Shown: positions 1 through 11,343 of the stretch, piece after piece | Numbering within the stretch: the stretch's first letter is position 1 | Layout: every line of letters begins with the position of its first letter | From: Phoma sp. XZ068 | Lineage: Eukaryota; Ascomycota; Dothideomycetes; Pleosporales; Didymellaceae | Length of the DNA stretch: 64,000 bases | NCBI GenBank assembly: GCA_004835665.1 | Contig: RBKR01000013.1 | Coordinates: 558,001 to 622,000, forward strand | Reading direction: 5' to 3' | The notes under the pieces: model-generated | What the model was told of the DNA's origin: nothing | Databases searched by the model: none | What the model saw: only the letters and a program-made list of their open reading frames with translations | Program-made: the position numbers and the translations under genes

Positions 1-324
1 TTGCATGGCCGAATTCGTGAAACGCAATTACTAGCATCTGGGATTGTTAGTCACGTGCGCGGGTGTCCAGTTCAGCTGAAGGTGCAGCCAGAAACAACAT
101 ACTTTGAAGGGCCAAAGGACCCATCGTATGTATGGCACATTCCATAGAATAGCGATGATAACGATGTAGGCTATGAGTACGCCTAATGTGACGCCTTGCG
201 TGTGGTTCACGCTTAGACCGCGTCGTGAGAAGTGGTGGAGGTGTGGCTGGGCAAGCGCTGGCCCGGCTGTGATGAGGGCGCGACGCGCTAGTTTGCCGAG
301 TCCTGAAGGAGGTATTGCTGGCAT
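1..324 (-). CDS. Peptidase M50B-like membrane protein, truncated by window edge
   Basis: Two exons on the minus strand: 324..103, then 37..1, running off the window. The 65-nt intron (38-102) begins GTATGT and ends CAG after a CTAAC-like branch site. Joining them in phase 0 gives a hydrophobic helix (LIAYIVIIAILWNV), a PFK junction and then MLVIAFHEFGHA. HEFGH is an HExxH zinc-metalloprotease motif placed right after the first membrane segment, as in fungal peptidase M50B-like proteins. About 86 residues are visible; the second zinc site and remaining membrane helices lie outside. The start at 324 (MPAIPPS) is a choice; an in-frame ATG at 552 would add 76 unconvincing residues. Substrate and cell location cannot be read from this fragment. 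Confidence 0.72.
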
Positions 325-724
325 CCTTCTGTAGTCGTGAATAAACGAGAGTCGATACGGAAGGGTTTGCAGTGCTCGCGGGAAGCGATGATCTTGTGGT
401 GTACGGTGTATTTGAGGTTGGGGCTGGTTTGACGGCTGACGCGTGTTTGCCAACGTACGTGCGCCACGTTTTATTCTAAATTGAACGTGGCTGAGCAGCA
501 TGCATTCTTTGCGCCGATCATCCGAGCGAAACAGACCACAGTTTCTTGTCAAATAAATGGTTCAGAAGCAAGAAATTATTGCAGAGTATTCTCAATATTG
601 TATTGAATCTATTTGCACAACGCCTCCAAGAGATGAGACGATTGAAAGTATGAACATTTACCGCTAAAATCGACCTTTCGTAAAGTAGAACAACTGGTTT
701 CACCCAGTAGTGTGCTCATTAAGC
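325..724. other. Intergenic spacer
   Basis: This 400-base stretch is the 5' flank of the M50B-like gene and the 3' flank of the sugar transporter. An open frame continues upstream of the chosen M50B start to 552, but its residues look like untranslated leader. I see no RNA gene or repeat. Confidence 0.5.
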
Positions 725-2576
725 TTAGACTACCCTGTCATCACCAATGGTCTCGCGGTGCATCGACCTGTTGCGAGGAGTGCTGTCGGAATCCTTCTCG
801 TCAATCTTCTCATCAACTGATCTGGGAACGTGCGCAGCACCTGCACGCTCGTCGAGGATGGATGGGCGGCGGTGCCAGTAAGCCATGTCACGCTCGTTAC
901 GGTTGATGTAACCGGCAGGCACCCAGTTTTTGCTGTTCGTCGCCTTGATGGACTTGTCCATGTACATGTCATTGACGCTCTCAAGGGACAAAGACTTGGT
1001 CTCGAATACGAAGAAGTAGACGATGGCCGCGGCAAAGAAGTTGCAGCCAAAGAAAACGAAGCCGAACGCGTAGCCGATACCATCATTGGCGTAGGGTGTA
1101 AGGAAACCGATCAGGAAGTTGCCCAGCCAGTTGAAAGCGGTTGCGAGCGAAGCCTGCTTGGCACGAGTACGGAGAGGGAAGGTCTCGCCAATGACGACCC
1201 AGATGAAGGGCCCCCAAGTGGAAGCGAAAGATGCAATGAACATGCAAGCGCAAACGATCATGACGATACCAGAATCGGTGTGTTCGGTTGGTGGGCGAAC
1301 AATGCCGATGATGGCGAAGATGAGCAACCAGGTTGCCTGCCAGAGACCACCGAAGACGAGAGGAACACGACGACCGAAACGCTCAATCATCCAGAGACCG
1401 GGGATAGTCATGGCGACGTTGACGGCACCAAGGATCAATTGGGTCTGGATAGGGTCCTCGATACCAGCAGATTCAAAGATGGTTGCACCATAGTAGAAAA
1501 AGTAGTTGACACCGGTCCACTGCTGGAAGAATTGGAGCGCGCAGCCCAGCAAAGTGCGGTATACGAGACGAGCCATGCCGGAAGGTTGGCCAGTGAAGCA
1601 TTCGACCCAGGTGCCCTGACCGGCCTTGGCCTGCTCTGCAATCGACTCCTGCATCTCCTTGAAATCGTCGTTGACGTACTCGTCATTGGGGTCATCCTTC
1701 TTTCCACGCAGACGAGCAAGCGACATGCGCGCTTCCTCCCAACGACCACGGCCAGCGAGCCAGCGGGGCGACTCAGGTGAGAAAAGGATACCGATTCCGA
1801 GAGGAAGGGAGAACGCGATTCCAAGACCAATGACGATCCTCCAGGAAGCGTCAGTGTCCTGGCCAGGATTGTCGCGAACACCGTAATTGATGATGTTTGA
1901 GATGAGAATACCGATAGTGATCATGAGTTGGTACGATGCGACGACTGCACCTCGAATCTCACGAGGACAGCATTCCGACTGGAACATAGGCACACCGATG
2001 GAAAGAACACCAACACCGAGACCGGCAACGATACGGCCGACCATCAAGTGTACCCAGGAATACATAGCAGTGATTTGGATGATGTTGCCAATTACGAAAA
2101 CGGCAACACCAATGGACAAACTGCGTCGTCGACCAAACCAATCGGCAGTATAAGCACCAGCGAGCGCACCAACAAGGGTACCAATGGACATCATAGAGAC
2201 GATCAGGGACTGGATGGTCGTATCAAAAGCGATTGAGCCATCAGGTTGTCGCTGACCGAACCGGTTGATGAAATCCTTGAACAACAACATACTGGAAATC
2301 TGACCAGTGTCGTATCCGAACAAGAAACCTAGCATACTGTGAGCACGGTACCTCCGTGAACGCTTTCGAGATCTACTTACCACCTATCGATGTGACCACT
2401 CCCAGCATGACGGCCTCTATACCGACTTCTGCACCACGCAACTTGATAGACATTTTACCGAAACCCATGATTGCAGCTGTGAGCTCGCGGCTCAGAGGAC
2501 CTTCTGGTGGGTATTCTGGTGCAAGGAAAGGAACTGTCCTTGGTGAAGATTTTACCTTTGCTTCCTTCGCTGACAC
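725..2576 (-). CDS. MFS sugar (hexose-type) transporter
   Basis: A 599-residue major facilitator of the sugar porter family, which moves monosaccharides across the plasma membrane. Exon 1 is 2576..2381 and exon 2 is 2328..725. The 52-nt intron (2329-2380, GTAAGT...CTAG) restores the family signature GGFLFGYDTG exactly at the junction; the nearer AG would give a stop. Other family marks are GRRRSL after helix 2, GRIVAGLGVG, PESPRWL at the end of the first half, QQWTGVNYFFYYG in helix 7 and FVFETKSLSLE at the end of helix 12. Twelve membrane helices fit the hydrophobicity. The cytosolic tail of about 70 residues is acidic and basic with no clear domain. Substrate (glucose or another hexose) is inferred from family only. 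Several CreA-like GC boxes lie upstream. Confidence 0.93.
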
Positions 2577-4104
2577 TTAAGTATGAATGCCTTTGTTGTG
2601 CAGACCATGTGGTAATGCCCAGACGCCCAGCTCATGCCGAGACATGGCTCTTGCGAGCAACGTCATACGCGCCACTGCCGTCACCCCACGAGCGACAGTG
2701 ACCTTGGCTGGTATGGTGCTACAGCCAACCGTAATCTCGGAAAGTTCTGTAAGGCGCATAGCGTGTCTTGATTGTGTGACGCCGGGTTTCTCCAAGAAGT
2801 AATGCTGTGGGGAAATCAGACGCGATTCGACCAAGCCAAGCAACGAACATCCGACAGGACCGGAGAGCCCCAGTCCCCACCGCCATGGGGACTGCACGCG
2901 CCAGACGAGATCTGCAGCTTCTTTTCACCTTCGATATTGCTTGTACGGGCATATTGAGTCGCGTGGGCTGTAAGCCACTGATGTGATCTTTCCCCGCAAA
3001 CTAGCAACTGCCAACGTGCCGGAACTGACACCCAACCGTTATGCCGTGCCGTGAGTGTCGCGTGACCTTCCTGGAGTTAAGATACCAAATTTCGGCCGCT
3101 CTTCCTCCTGATGATGATGATAATGTGGAGTACCGGAGAGTGAGGTGGGGTTTGTCGTCTCCACTGTCTGTGCAAGACTCAACATTACCAAGCTTCTAGT
3201 GAGGCTCTGCGACGTAACTCCACAACAATCCTTCTCCGGCTCTTAAATCCCGCATGCGGCTGAAAACTGACTCGTACTAACTCCACTTTTGCGGCTCTCG
3301 AAAATATTCTCATCGAGTGACAGGCACACACTGTGTGAAACGAAGCTCGAGGCGCCATCTGTACATCAAATCCAGGGTGCCATGCGGGGCTGTAATGCGG
3401 CACTCACGATCCGTGCCAAGTTTCGAGAATTATCGGCTGGATTCTGGGCGGAGGCCTTGTTGAGTCCGTCGATCGAAGCAAGGAATGTCAAGGAATAACG
3501 GGGCCCCGAGTATTCCTGCGAGAAAACTTTGGAGTACACGTGGAGGGCGGAGTTGAATGGAGCAGCGAGGGGATGCGCGGAGGTCGCGGAGTCCCCAGTC
3601 TCAACACTTTTCACAGACCATGGGGAAAAGCGAGAAAACAGAAATCCAGAGATGATTGCAATTGGGGTTAATTCTGCTCTATATAGGTCGTACTGCCTCG
3701 TACTCTCTCTCAGCTCTGAGGCTCGCGATTTCTCGCTAGCCTTAGGCTAGCACGCCACATTGATGCAACACGAATGGAGTGCAAAGTCATGTCTGTAGCA
3801 GGGTATGGAATGATTCAGGGACAATTATTTCGAGCTTGACTTGCCAATCTCAATTTGCCGTCCATTGGGAGCCTCCTTTATTTTTTTTTCTATACGCGAG
3901 TCTCAGCGTCGTGAGCTTGTTGCTATGCTTCCAACGATGTCACGTGCTGCACCTATACAAGTCCTGACGTCAACGTTTCGAAGTTCAAAATAGTACACCA
4001 GAGATATCTTTGTCTCTTCGTTAAGAACCTATCTTGTTCAATTTCATAGGTGCTTCTTTTGAAGTTGAATTTGCTTTGCAAAAATCTTAAGTGCAGCGCG
4101 CAAA
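2577..4104. other. Intergenic region between divergent transporter and DUF3140-like genes
   Basis: About 1.5 kb of shared upstream DNA for two divergent genes. It contains SYGGRG-type boxes (2875-2880 on the minus strand; 3071-3076, 3125-3130 and 3145-3150 on the plus strand), a short GAT repeat near 3109-3120 and a T-tract near 3879-3890. The open frames here are short and match no family I know. No gene is called. Confidence 0.5.
3071..3150 (+). promoter_or_regulatory. Cluster of CreA/Mig1-like GC boxes
   Basis: CTGGAG (3071), GTGGAG (3125) and GTGGGG (3145) all fit SYGGRG, the consensus for the carbon-catabolite repressor CreA in filamentous fungi. They lie 495-575 bp upstream of the sugar transporter start. 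The short consensus occurs often by chance, so glucose repression here is only an inference. Confidence 0.25.
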
Positions 4105-4564
4105 ATGGTCAAAAACAAGGTACGTGAGAACTTGCGTGAAGCCATGTAATTGTGAACCTGACACTAATCTAAAAAAGGATACCGTGATTGAGTATGAGAG
4201 TTATATATGAGAGAGAAATCCGGTATTAACACGCAGAAGGGAGTTCAACGAGCTCGTAAACATGTCCGCCAAAGAGCTGCTAGACTGGCTCGGCCATGAC
4301 GAATCCGCCGGCGCAGGCTGGTCCAAGGACGACGGCAGCGGCGAAACTATCGGGCATGATAGCGGCCGCAAGATCGTCGCCATCCTGGAGAAGAACCCTG
4401 AAAAGGACCCTAGCAAGTATGAGCAAGCGGACATTGACCACATGCGCAAGGTCGTGGCGTATTGCAAAAGACATCTTGCCCAGGAGGAGAAGGCAAAGCA
4501 CGATACGAGTAGCAAGAGTTATAAGAGTTTAAAGAATTGGGGCCACGATGCGCTGAAAGCTTAA
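4105..4564 (+). CDS. Small DUF3140-like protein
   Basis: Three exons: 4105-4119, 4178-4191 and 4237-4564, giving 118 residues. Introns of 58 nt (GTACGTGAG...AAG) and 45 nt (GTATGAG...CAG, ATTAAC branch) are needed. An unspliced reading would start at 4262 and lose the conserved EFNELVNMSAKEL block. The core carries GSGETIGHDSGRKIV, then HMRKVVAYCKRHLAQ, and ends with NWGHDAL, a pattern I recognise from DUF3140 proteins of bacteria and fungi, often annotated as DNA-binding on weak grounds. It is small, charged and soluble, with no signal peptide or membrane helix. The biochemical role is unknown. A polyadenylation-like AATAAA lies at 4615-4620. Confidence 0.82.
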
Positions 4565-5234
4565 TTATCGTTATGGTCATCACTGCGTCCGTGGTAAAGC
4601 CAAGATAATCAATGAATAAAGATGCTTCTCCCTTACCAATGTCTCAGACAAAAGAACAGTCCATTTTGTAGTCACAAGCATCCATAACGCGTGGACGTAA
4701 TGTCTTGTCAGCTACCGGTCTGAGCTCTATCGCATGGATGTAGCCTGATGAGGAATGCTTACCGTTGGTAGGATCGGCCAGATGCAGCAATTACCTAAGT
4801 TCAGAGTTTATCATGAGCTGAGAAGGCTTCGGTGCTTGCTTGGATGGCAGACTAGTATAGACAAAGCAATGTTGTAGACCTCGTTTTAATCATAAGTATA
4901 GAATACTGAAGGGAAATATGCTTAGGCACTCCGTATGCGATGGATGTGTCTCACCCCTCCTGCAATGTGCACGGACGGAGCAGACAAGCCTTTCTTTAAA
5001 TTATACACACGCATGTATTAGGCTTACTTTCATAACGCCTACTGTCAGAGCCTTGGCACCCCACATAAACGAAAAAGGGACATCGCTGCTCCATGTAGAA
5101 GACGGACATGATGTGCTGGCATGTAGATGAATTACAAATAGGTATAGCTAGCTGGCCCAGAAAAGCGAAGATTATCCAATGTGAAACCGCGTACGTCGAA
5201 ACCTCCATATCGGCACATGCATTTGCTATCACAC
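4565..5234. other. Convergent 3' spacer
   Basis: Lies between the 3' ends of the DUF3140-like gene and the large P/Q-rich gene. It contains AATAAA at 4615-4620. I see no further gene or repeat. Confidence 0.5.
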
Positions 5235-8200
5235 TCATGCATGGCCATTTCTCCTCTTGGCTTCCTCTAGCGCCATCTTAAGCCTCTTATCCTTCTCCTG
5301 CTCATCACTTCTCCCCGCATCCACCCCCTTCTCTTTGATCAGCTGCTCAAACTCGGCCCGATCCTGATCAAGCACGCCGATCCGCCGCGTGAATTCCTCC
5401 TTCAGGTCTGTCTCCCGTGCACTCAACCCAGACTGCAGATCTTGTACTTTGGAGTCTGGTGCGCCGTCCGCACGGGCTCCTGCAACATCGGCCTCGGCTT
5501 CCGCTATGATCAACTCAGTCTCCAGACGATTGAATATGACAAGGAGAGACTTTGATGATTCATGGAGAAGATCAAGTGTTTCGTTTGCTCGGCTCAAGAT
5601 ATCGCCGGATTTGCCGTCGTCTTTGAGGTCACGAACTGCGGCAACGATGCGACTGCGCTCACTCTGTTCGATGCTTGCAGCGCCAACGACCGCCTCTTCA
5701 GCGACCTTTACGAGCTCACTTATGCGTTCTGCCTTTTCGTTGTTCGCCCGGTGGACAGCCTGTTTCTCAGCTTGCTCGAAGTGCTTCTCGACTGACTTCA
5801 TCTTAGCAATGTTGCCGGCAAGGTACAACGGCTGGATCTCGGTCTTCTTGTAGCGCTTATCCCGCTCTGCCACGGCCTGTACAACCTGTTCGTGAGTTTG
5901 CTCGATTTGCTCGTGCAATTCTACGAGAAGCTCAAGGCACGCTTTCGTAGTTGGTGCGTCGTTGCCTCGGAAACTCTTGATTCCAGACACCGACGTTTGA
6001 AGCAATGTCTCTGCCTCAATATACAGATCAGTGAGTGCAGCAATGTCAGCCTGGAGATCATTATACACTTCCTCAAAGACAGTTTCAACGTAACTCTTGC
6101 ACTCATCTTGGTCTTCCTGGCTTTTTAGCTTGCTCTCTTTATCTTTGAACTCGGCTTCCAGGTCCTTTAACTCAGCGTAAGAGATTTCGTCAGAATTGAA
6201 AAGGTCATCATTGTGAGCTTCACTGTCCTCTCCGCGTTTGCGGCGTGCATCAGCATTCTTTCTGCGGGTGAGTGACGCAGACTTCTCCCATGACCTAGTG
6301 AGTTCTTCGACGTCTTTCGAGCCAGACTTGATGGCGGTCGCTTCCGTTCTTAGTTCCTCTATGAGCGGACTTGAACGCACAGGTTGACCTTGACTTGGTA
6401 AGAGGTTCTTGAGTGTATCTAGCGCGTTGCCTTTTGGTGGTGCTGGTACCGAAACATGACGACTCGATGCAAAGCTTAGTGGAGCCACGACAGGCACACC
6501 GCCCGTATCATCACTGCTTGTAGGCCGGTGACCCGCTCGTGCTCCGCTTTGCTCTTGAGCTCCAAAGAATATTTCGTCGTGGTTTTTTCCAGGCCCAACT
6601 GGGGTAAGAGCTGCAGGGCTTGAGGCTTTTCGCTGAGCAAGAGATGTTGAAACGTCCGTGGACATGACGGGTGGTACATAAGCTTTGTATTGTGGCTGTG
6701 CCTGTTCATCAGGCGGAGATTGGATGGGAGTTGGATCATCTTGGACAGAGCTTGCTGGGGTCAAGATAGCTGTTGACTGGGAAGAGGAGATGAACGGAGC
6801 GTGCGTTTGAGTGCTCTCTTCAACTGGGATTGTAGGACGTTTAAGAAGAGGCCGGCCTCCAGGGCTGTATTCATAGTCATCTTGATCAGGCGAATGCTGC
6901 GGCACGGTGACGTTCAGGTCATGCTTCTCGACGCCTGCACCAGAAATGATTTGGGTTTCAGCAGGCGGTACTGTTTGACCCGGTGTCGTATGCTCAGCTA
7001 TTGGAATAGCTGCCGCCGTGTCATGATATTCAATGCCTCTGAAGGCAGATTCGGCTTGCAAGAAAGTCTTGAAGGTCTTGATCTTATCCTGTACCTGTGG
7101 ATGGTTTGCCTCTTCATGAAGCATGGCGATGTAACGTTCGAGAGAGCCGGTATACCAAGGATCCAAGCCTGGGATGAGGTCCAAAGCCGTGGGTTTGGGA
7201 GGTGCTGGTGTTTCCTTCGTTTTCTCTTCCTCCAGCTGCCTGCGCAGATCGTCAAGCTGTTGTCGGAGATTTGTGATCGTTTCATCGCGCTCTTTGATCG
7301 TGTCCTCTTTCCCTTCCACGTCCTCTTTGATCCTCTCAATCGTCAGATTATTCTCCTTTCTGAGGGCGTCAGCATCGAGCTTTGATTGTTCCGCAGCAGC
7401 TTTCATGACTTCAACCTGCTGGTCTAGCTGTGAAACATGATTATCTGCAAGCGCTTTCGCTGCCTCCCTTTCGGCTTTCAAGTGGTTGATCTCAGCCAAA
7501 AATTCAGCCTTTCCAGCATCAGTCTCCGCCTTTACCCTCTGCATCTCACTACTAGACTCTGTGCGGAGGCGCGACAATTCCTCATCCTTTGCCTGCAGCT
7601 TGGCTGAGAGATCATTGTTGTCCTTTGAGCCCCAATTCTGTTCCTTGTCATTTGAAGATAGGCCCCACGTTGAACCGACGTCAGAGAAGAACTGCGTTGC
7701 CCCAGGTCGTGTCTGTCGAGGTGTATCTACGGAAGGTGTCGGTATGCCGGACGATGGTATCTGCACGTGGGGAGGTACTTGTACCGGAGCAGATACATGG
7801 AAGCCTTGTGGGGCATTACTGGCTGCACCGGAAACCTCAAGCTGGGCTTGTTGCGATGCAGTGCCTCTCTGATTTGATGGGTTTTGTCCGTCCCAAAGCA
7901 CTTCCCCCATCACAAAACCCTGATGAGCATCCCGAGGCGCCTCAGATTTCTGAAGTGGCTTGGGTGAGGCCTGCAGGTTTGTGACAAGCGCATCGTTTGC
8001 AAAGAAGCCCTGTTGTGGTGTTTTCGGGGACGGCATCCTGTGCACAGGACTGACCGTAGTGGTTGGAGGTGTTGGCTGGTACGCATCATGTCGGTCACTT
8101 TGGCTAAAAGGAGCAGGGGGGTTAGCAGGACTGGGCCACCCTTGTGTAGATGGAGGCGAGGGTTGATGAGCGGGCAGCTCTACGCTGTCCAGCTGTACGG

Positions 8201-9973
8201 GCTCGTGGTGTTTCGGTGCCTTCTTCGCGAACAAGGCTTCATCATCGATCTCATCGCCCGCTCCAAATGTTTCCCAGTCTGACGGGCCACCAGTACCCAG
8301 AGCGCTGAATCTCGATGCATCATCTCGAGGTGGCGGCGGCGTGGGATTCTTGAAAGAAGGTGGTTTGGGTGAAGCTGTCCGGTTCGTTGCACGTTGTGAA
8401 TGCAAGTTGGCCAGTGCGATGGAACTTACGGAATCTGTGCGTGCAGATGTTGGATGTCCGGGAGCAAAGCTAGAAGCATGTTGGCTGACAACAGGAGACA
8501 CGAAATGGCTCTGGGGACTGAGTTGATTTACGAAGTTCGGTGGCGTGGTGCCGGCACGATCCATTGGTTTTGGTGCCTGTATGGCCGGCTCTGGCAGTGG
8601 TTGATATGGCTGTCCCGCAACAGACTGTTGAGGCTGGTGTGTCGGCTGCCATTGTTGTTGTGGCTGTTGGTGCTGCTGCGGTTGGTGCTGCGGCTGTGGG
8701 TGGTTGTACCCAAAGGCAGGTTGGCCAGGGTCTTGGTGTTGTTGCGCAGCGTTATTTTGCGCCTGTACTGGTGCCTGCCATTGAGGTTGGGACTGTGCTG
8801 GGGTCCCCATCTGCTGCTGTTGATGGTTCTGGGCATACTGCTCCAATTGTGCCGCCTGTTGCTGAATGTACGCTTGTGGCACCGGAGGCTGACCGTATTG
8901 TTGCGGAAGAGGTTGAACAGGCTGCCCCAGCTGGCCAAAGTGAGCTGGAGCCTGAGGTTGCTGCTGTTGTTGTGCAAACTGATCATGCATGGGCGGAGGA
9001 TGCTGTGGCTGCTGCGATGCCTGGCCTGGAGCAGGGTATTGTCCTTGCGGCTGCTGTCCGTACGGCTGGGGTGGCTGTTGCGCTGGCTGCCCTCCTTGGT
9101 AGCCCTGTGCGTAGAAGCTGGGGTCAACGGTGGGCTTGGTGTATGTGAATCTCTTGTTCCCGCCTTGCAGAGGTGCGTGCTGAGCCTGCTGCCATGCCGG
9201 AACGTCTGGGGGAGGAGGGACGTAGACGCCAGGCATCGGGTTTGTATTCGACGGCATGTAGGCTTGCACGCCCTGTCCCGATAGTGATGGCGGGATATAT
9301 GCCGGAGCCTGCTCGTTCGGACTCATGACGGTGACGGTGCTGGCCGGCCGCTGGCTCACTGGGGAGGGGGCGGCTGCGACCTGATCTGCCCCATACATGG
9401 AGCCAGGGCGGCTTCCTTGCGCCGGGGGGAAGTAGGAGCCTGCAGGACCGCCCCCGGGTGGTGGAGCTGTAGCGTTGCTGTATACTGGGTAGCCTCCCTG
9501 CTGCGGCTGCTGCCAGCTTTGAGGGCTCTGCGTGCTCTGGGCATACTGGACGGGCTGTTCATTCTGCGTCTGCACCGCCGCTGCGAAGCCGTAGGGCTTG
9601 GGCGGCGGTGGAGGCGGCACGTCGCTGTGCGGCTGGGGCGCGTATGCATCGGAGGGCTGCGATGTTGGCGGGTACTGTGGTTGCCGTGTCAGCGCAGTGT
9701 CGTGACGAGTGAAGTGCGGTGCATCTGCCTGACCTGCGCGCCTTGAGCGTAGCCACCAGGCATCACGCCATATGTTCCGGGGTTGTAGCCAGGGGCCGGC
9801 TGTTGCTGCTGTTGCTGCTGCTGCTGTTGTTGTTGATGGGGCGGCTGCTGACTCCATTGCTGCTGACTCCATTGCTGCTGCTGCTGCTGGTACGGCGGTA
9901 CGGCAGGCGGCTGCCCTGCAAAGCTCGCTGTGCTGCCCGGCCGCTCATACACTGGCTGGCCGTAGTTCTGCAT
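5235..9973 (-). CDS. Large P/Q-rich coiled-coil protein of unknown function
   Basis: Exon 1 is 9973..9734 and exon 2 is 9674..5235, giving 1,559 residues; the 59-nt intron (9675-9733) begins GTCAGG and joins in phase 0. Residues 1 to about 440 are rich in Pro, Gln, Tyr and Gly with long Gln tracts. A short acidic segment near residue 540 contains SDWETFG and EIDDEALFAKK. A strongly predicted coiled coil lies around residues 760-890. It is followed by a compact segment, LDLIPGLDPWYTGSLERYIAML, that looks conserved. After a disordered stretch, the last 380 residues are charged helices with heptad-like patterning. No catalytic motif, signal peptide or membrane helix is visible. The layout suggests a cytoplasmic scaffold or condensate-type protein, but I do not recognise the family. 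Confidence 0.85.
9780..9900 (-). repeat. CAG/CAA microsatellite coding for polyglutamine
   Basis: Runs of GCTGCTGTTGTTG-type trinucleotides on the plus strand encode Gln tracts in exon 1 of the P/Q-rich protein, around residues 29-58, interrupted by a duplicated QQWSQ element. Length variation between strains would be expected. Confidence 0.8.
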
Positions 9974-10273
9974 GCTGTCTGCGCCGCTATCGAGTTAGAG
10001 GGTCGCAACTGCCAAACAGACGCGGGGAGAGAACACAGCAACGGACAACGTTCAGGACAGAGCACGGCAAAAGTGTGGGGTAACAGGCATCTGCTATATT
10101 TGGAGTGTAGATACAGATACGGTCGGCAGATGCATGCGCGACACGAGGCTGAGCGCTGAAGCTTTACGCCCTGATGTGGTTTGGCCTTGAAGCCACGCCC
10201 ACCTGCATGGCCCGCGCCCTTGTGTTGCGTTCCGTCCGACTAGTCGGCTAGCCCTCCCGCGCCCAACGCTCCG
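9974..10273. other. Intergenic spacer
   Basis: Exactly 300 bases between the P/Q-rich gene start and the stop of the DUF3074 gene, both on the minus strand. It must hold the promoter of the former and the 3' end of the latter. No specific element is recognised. Confidence 0.4.
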
Positions 10274-11343
10274 CTATGCTGTCGCTGTTCCACCCTTTCT
10301 CTGCTTTCCGACCTCCTCAAGAACAAACTGCACATCCTTGCTCACGGCCTCCAGCAGCTGGCCCTTCTGCAGCGACACTGGCACCGACGAGACAACGCCA
10401 CCAGCATTGCTTAGCGTCATCATGTCCCACTGCGTGAGCTGAGGCTCTGTGCCTGTCATTCTACGGATGCGCTCCAGAGAAGCATAAGTTCCTTGAGTGA
10501 CCTTCTTCCCGCTCCGTTGCTTCTGCATCTCGGTAGGCTTGGGCTCCCGACTCTCGTTGCGATTGGCTTCGGTGTTGTAGCGAAAGGCGTTCCCATGTGC
10601 TTCTAAACGGCTCCTTGCACGTATTGTCTCCACAGCGATAAATGAAGCATAATCGATAGGGATTTGCATGTTAATAGACTGCTCTTCTTGTTTGCCAGAA
10701 ACCGCCAGTGCGTGAAATACTCGGTCTTGCAACGGGCCGGGCAAGACATGGAACATCTGAACAACTGCTCTACGTCAGGTACAATCGTCATCATGGTACA
10801 GCTTCGAAGAATAGCATGAAGCATCGAAGAAGCATCAGAACAGGACGGCTTACTGCGCATCTCCACCTCTGCAATTCCCAATTCTTGCCTCATGCCTCCT
10901 GCAGCCTCTTCCAGCGTCTTGGCGTCCCACTCCAAGAGCAGGTTGCCGTCATATAGATCTGGCGTGTACTGATACTCCCACCAGCTGTGATCGTTCATCA
11001 ACAAGCTGTCCAGCTCTGTGTGCCGGATGTCCGTCTCCAAATGCTTAGATCTCCTAGCGAACCATGTGTTCTCACCCTTGCCCTTCTTACGCTGCTCCAC
11101 CGAAACAGGAACGGTACAAGTGTCCCCATCATGGCCTGCGATCTTGACATTCCTGCCGGCGGGTGCCCAATTGCCTACAACAGTGAAGCCAGCTTCAAAG
11201 TCCTCCTCGAGCGCTTCACGGAAGACTGCGGCAAGGAATGTCGTCAAAGCTGGCGCATTTGCGGCCGGCGACGTGAATTCGGGGTGCTGTGGAATGTCCT
11301 CCACGCGCAGTCGACGCAGGCTGAGGTAAGATTGGCTCGGCAT
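10274..11343 (-). CDS. DUF3074 START-like domain protein
   Basis: Exon 1 is 11343..10854 and exon 2 is 10767..10274, giving 327 residues; the 86-nt intron starts GTAAGC and the frame is restored only with the second AG of GTAGAG. Features recalled from fungal DUF3074 proteins include NTWFARRSKH, a DHSWWEYQYTPD segment, the MFHVLPGPLQDRVF strand-turn and YASLERIRRM followed by a C-terminal helix (SKDVQFVLEEV). The fold is predicted to be a START/Bet v1-type helix-grip with a hydrophobic cavity, so lipid or another small ligand is plausible but not shown. There is no signal peptide. Function in the cell is unknown. Confidence 0.78.

Noticed and set aside
830..1780. A 316-codon plus-strand open frame
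   Set aside because: It is antisense to the sugar transporter, is compositionally strange and has no motif; the transporter on the other strand has every family signature.
8400..9284. A Leu/Arg-rich 294-codon plus-strand frame that looks like a membrane protein
   Set aside because: It is the complement of CAG/CCN-rich DNA coding for the P/Q-rich protein; such antisense frames are automatically Leu-rich.
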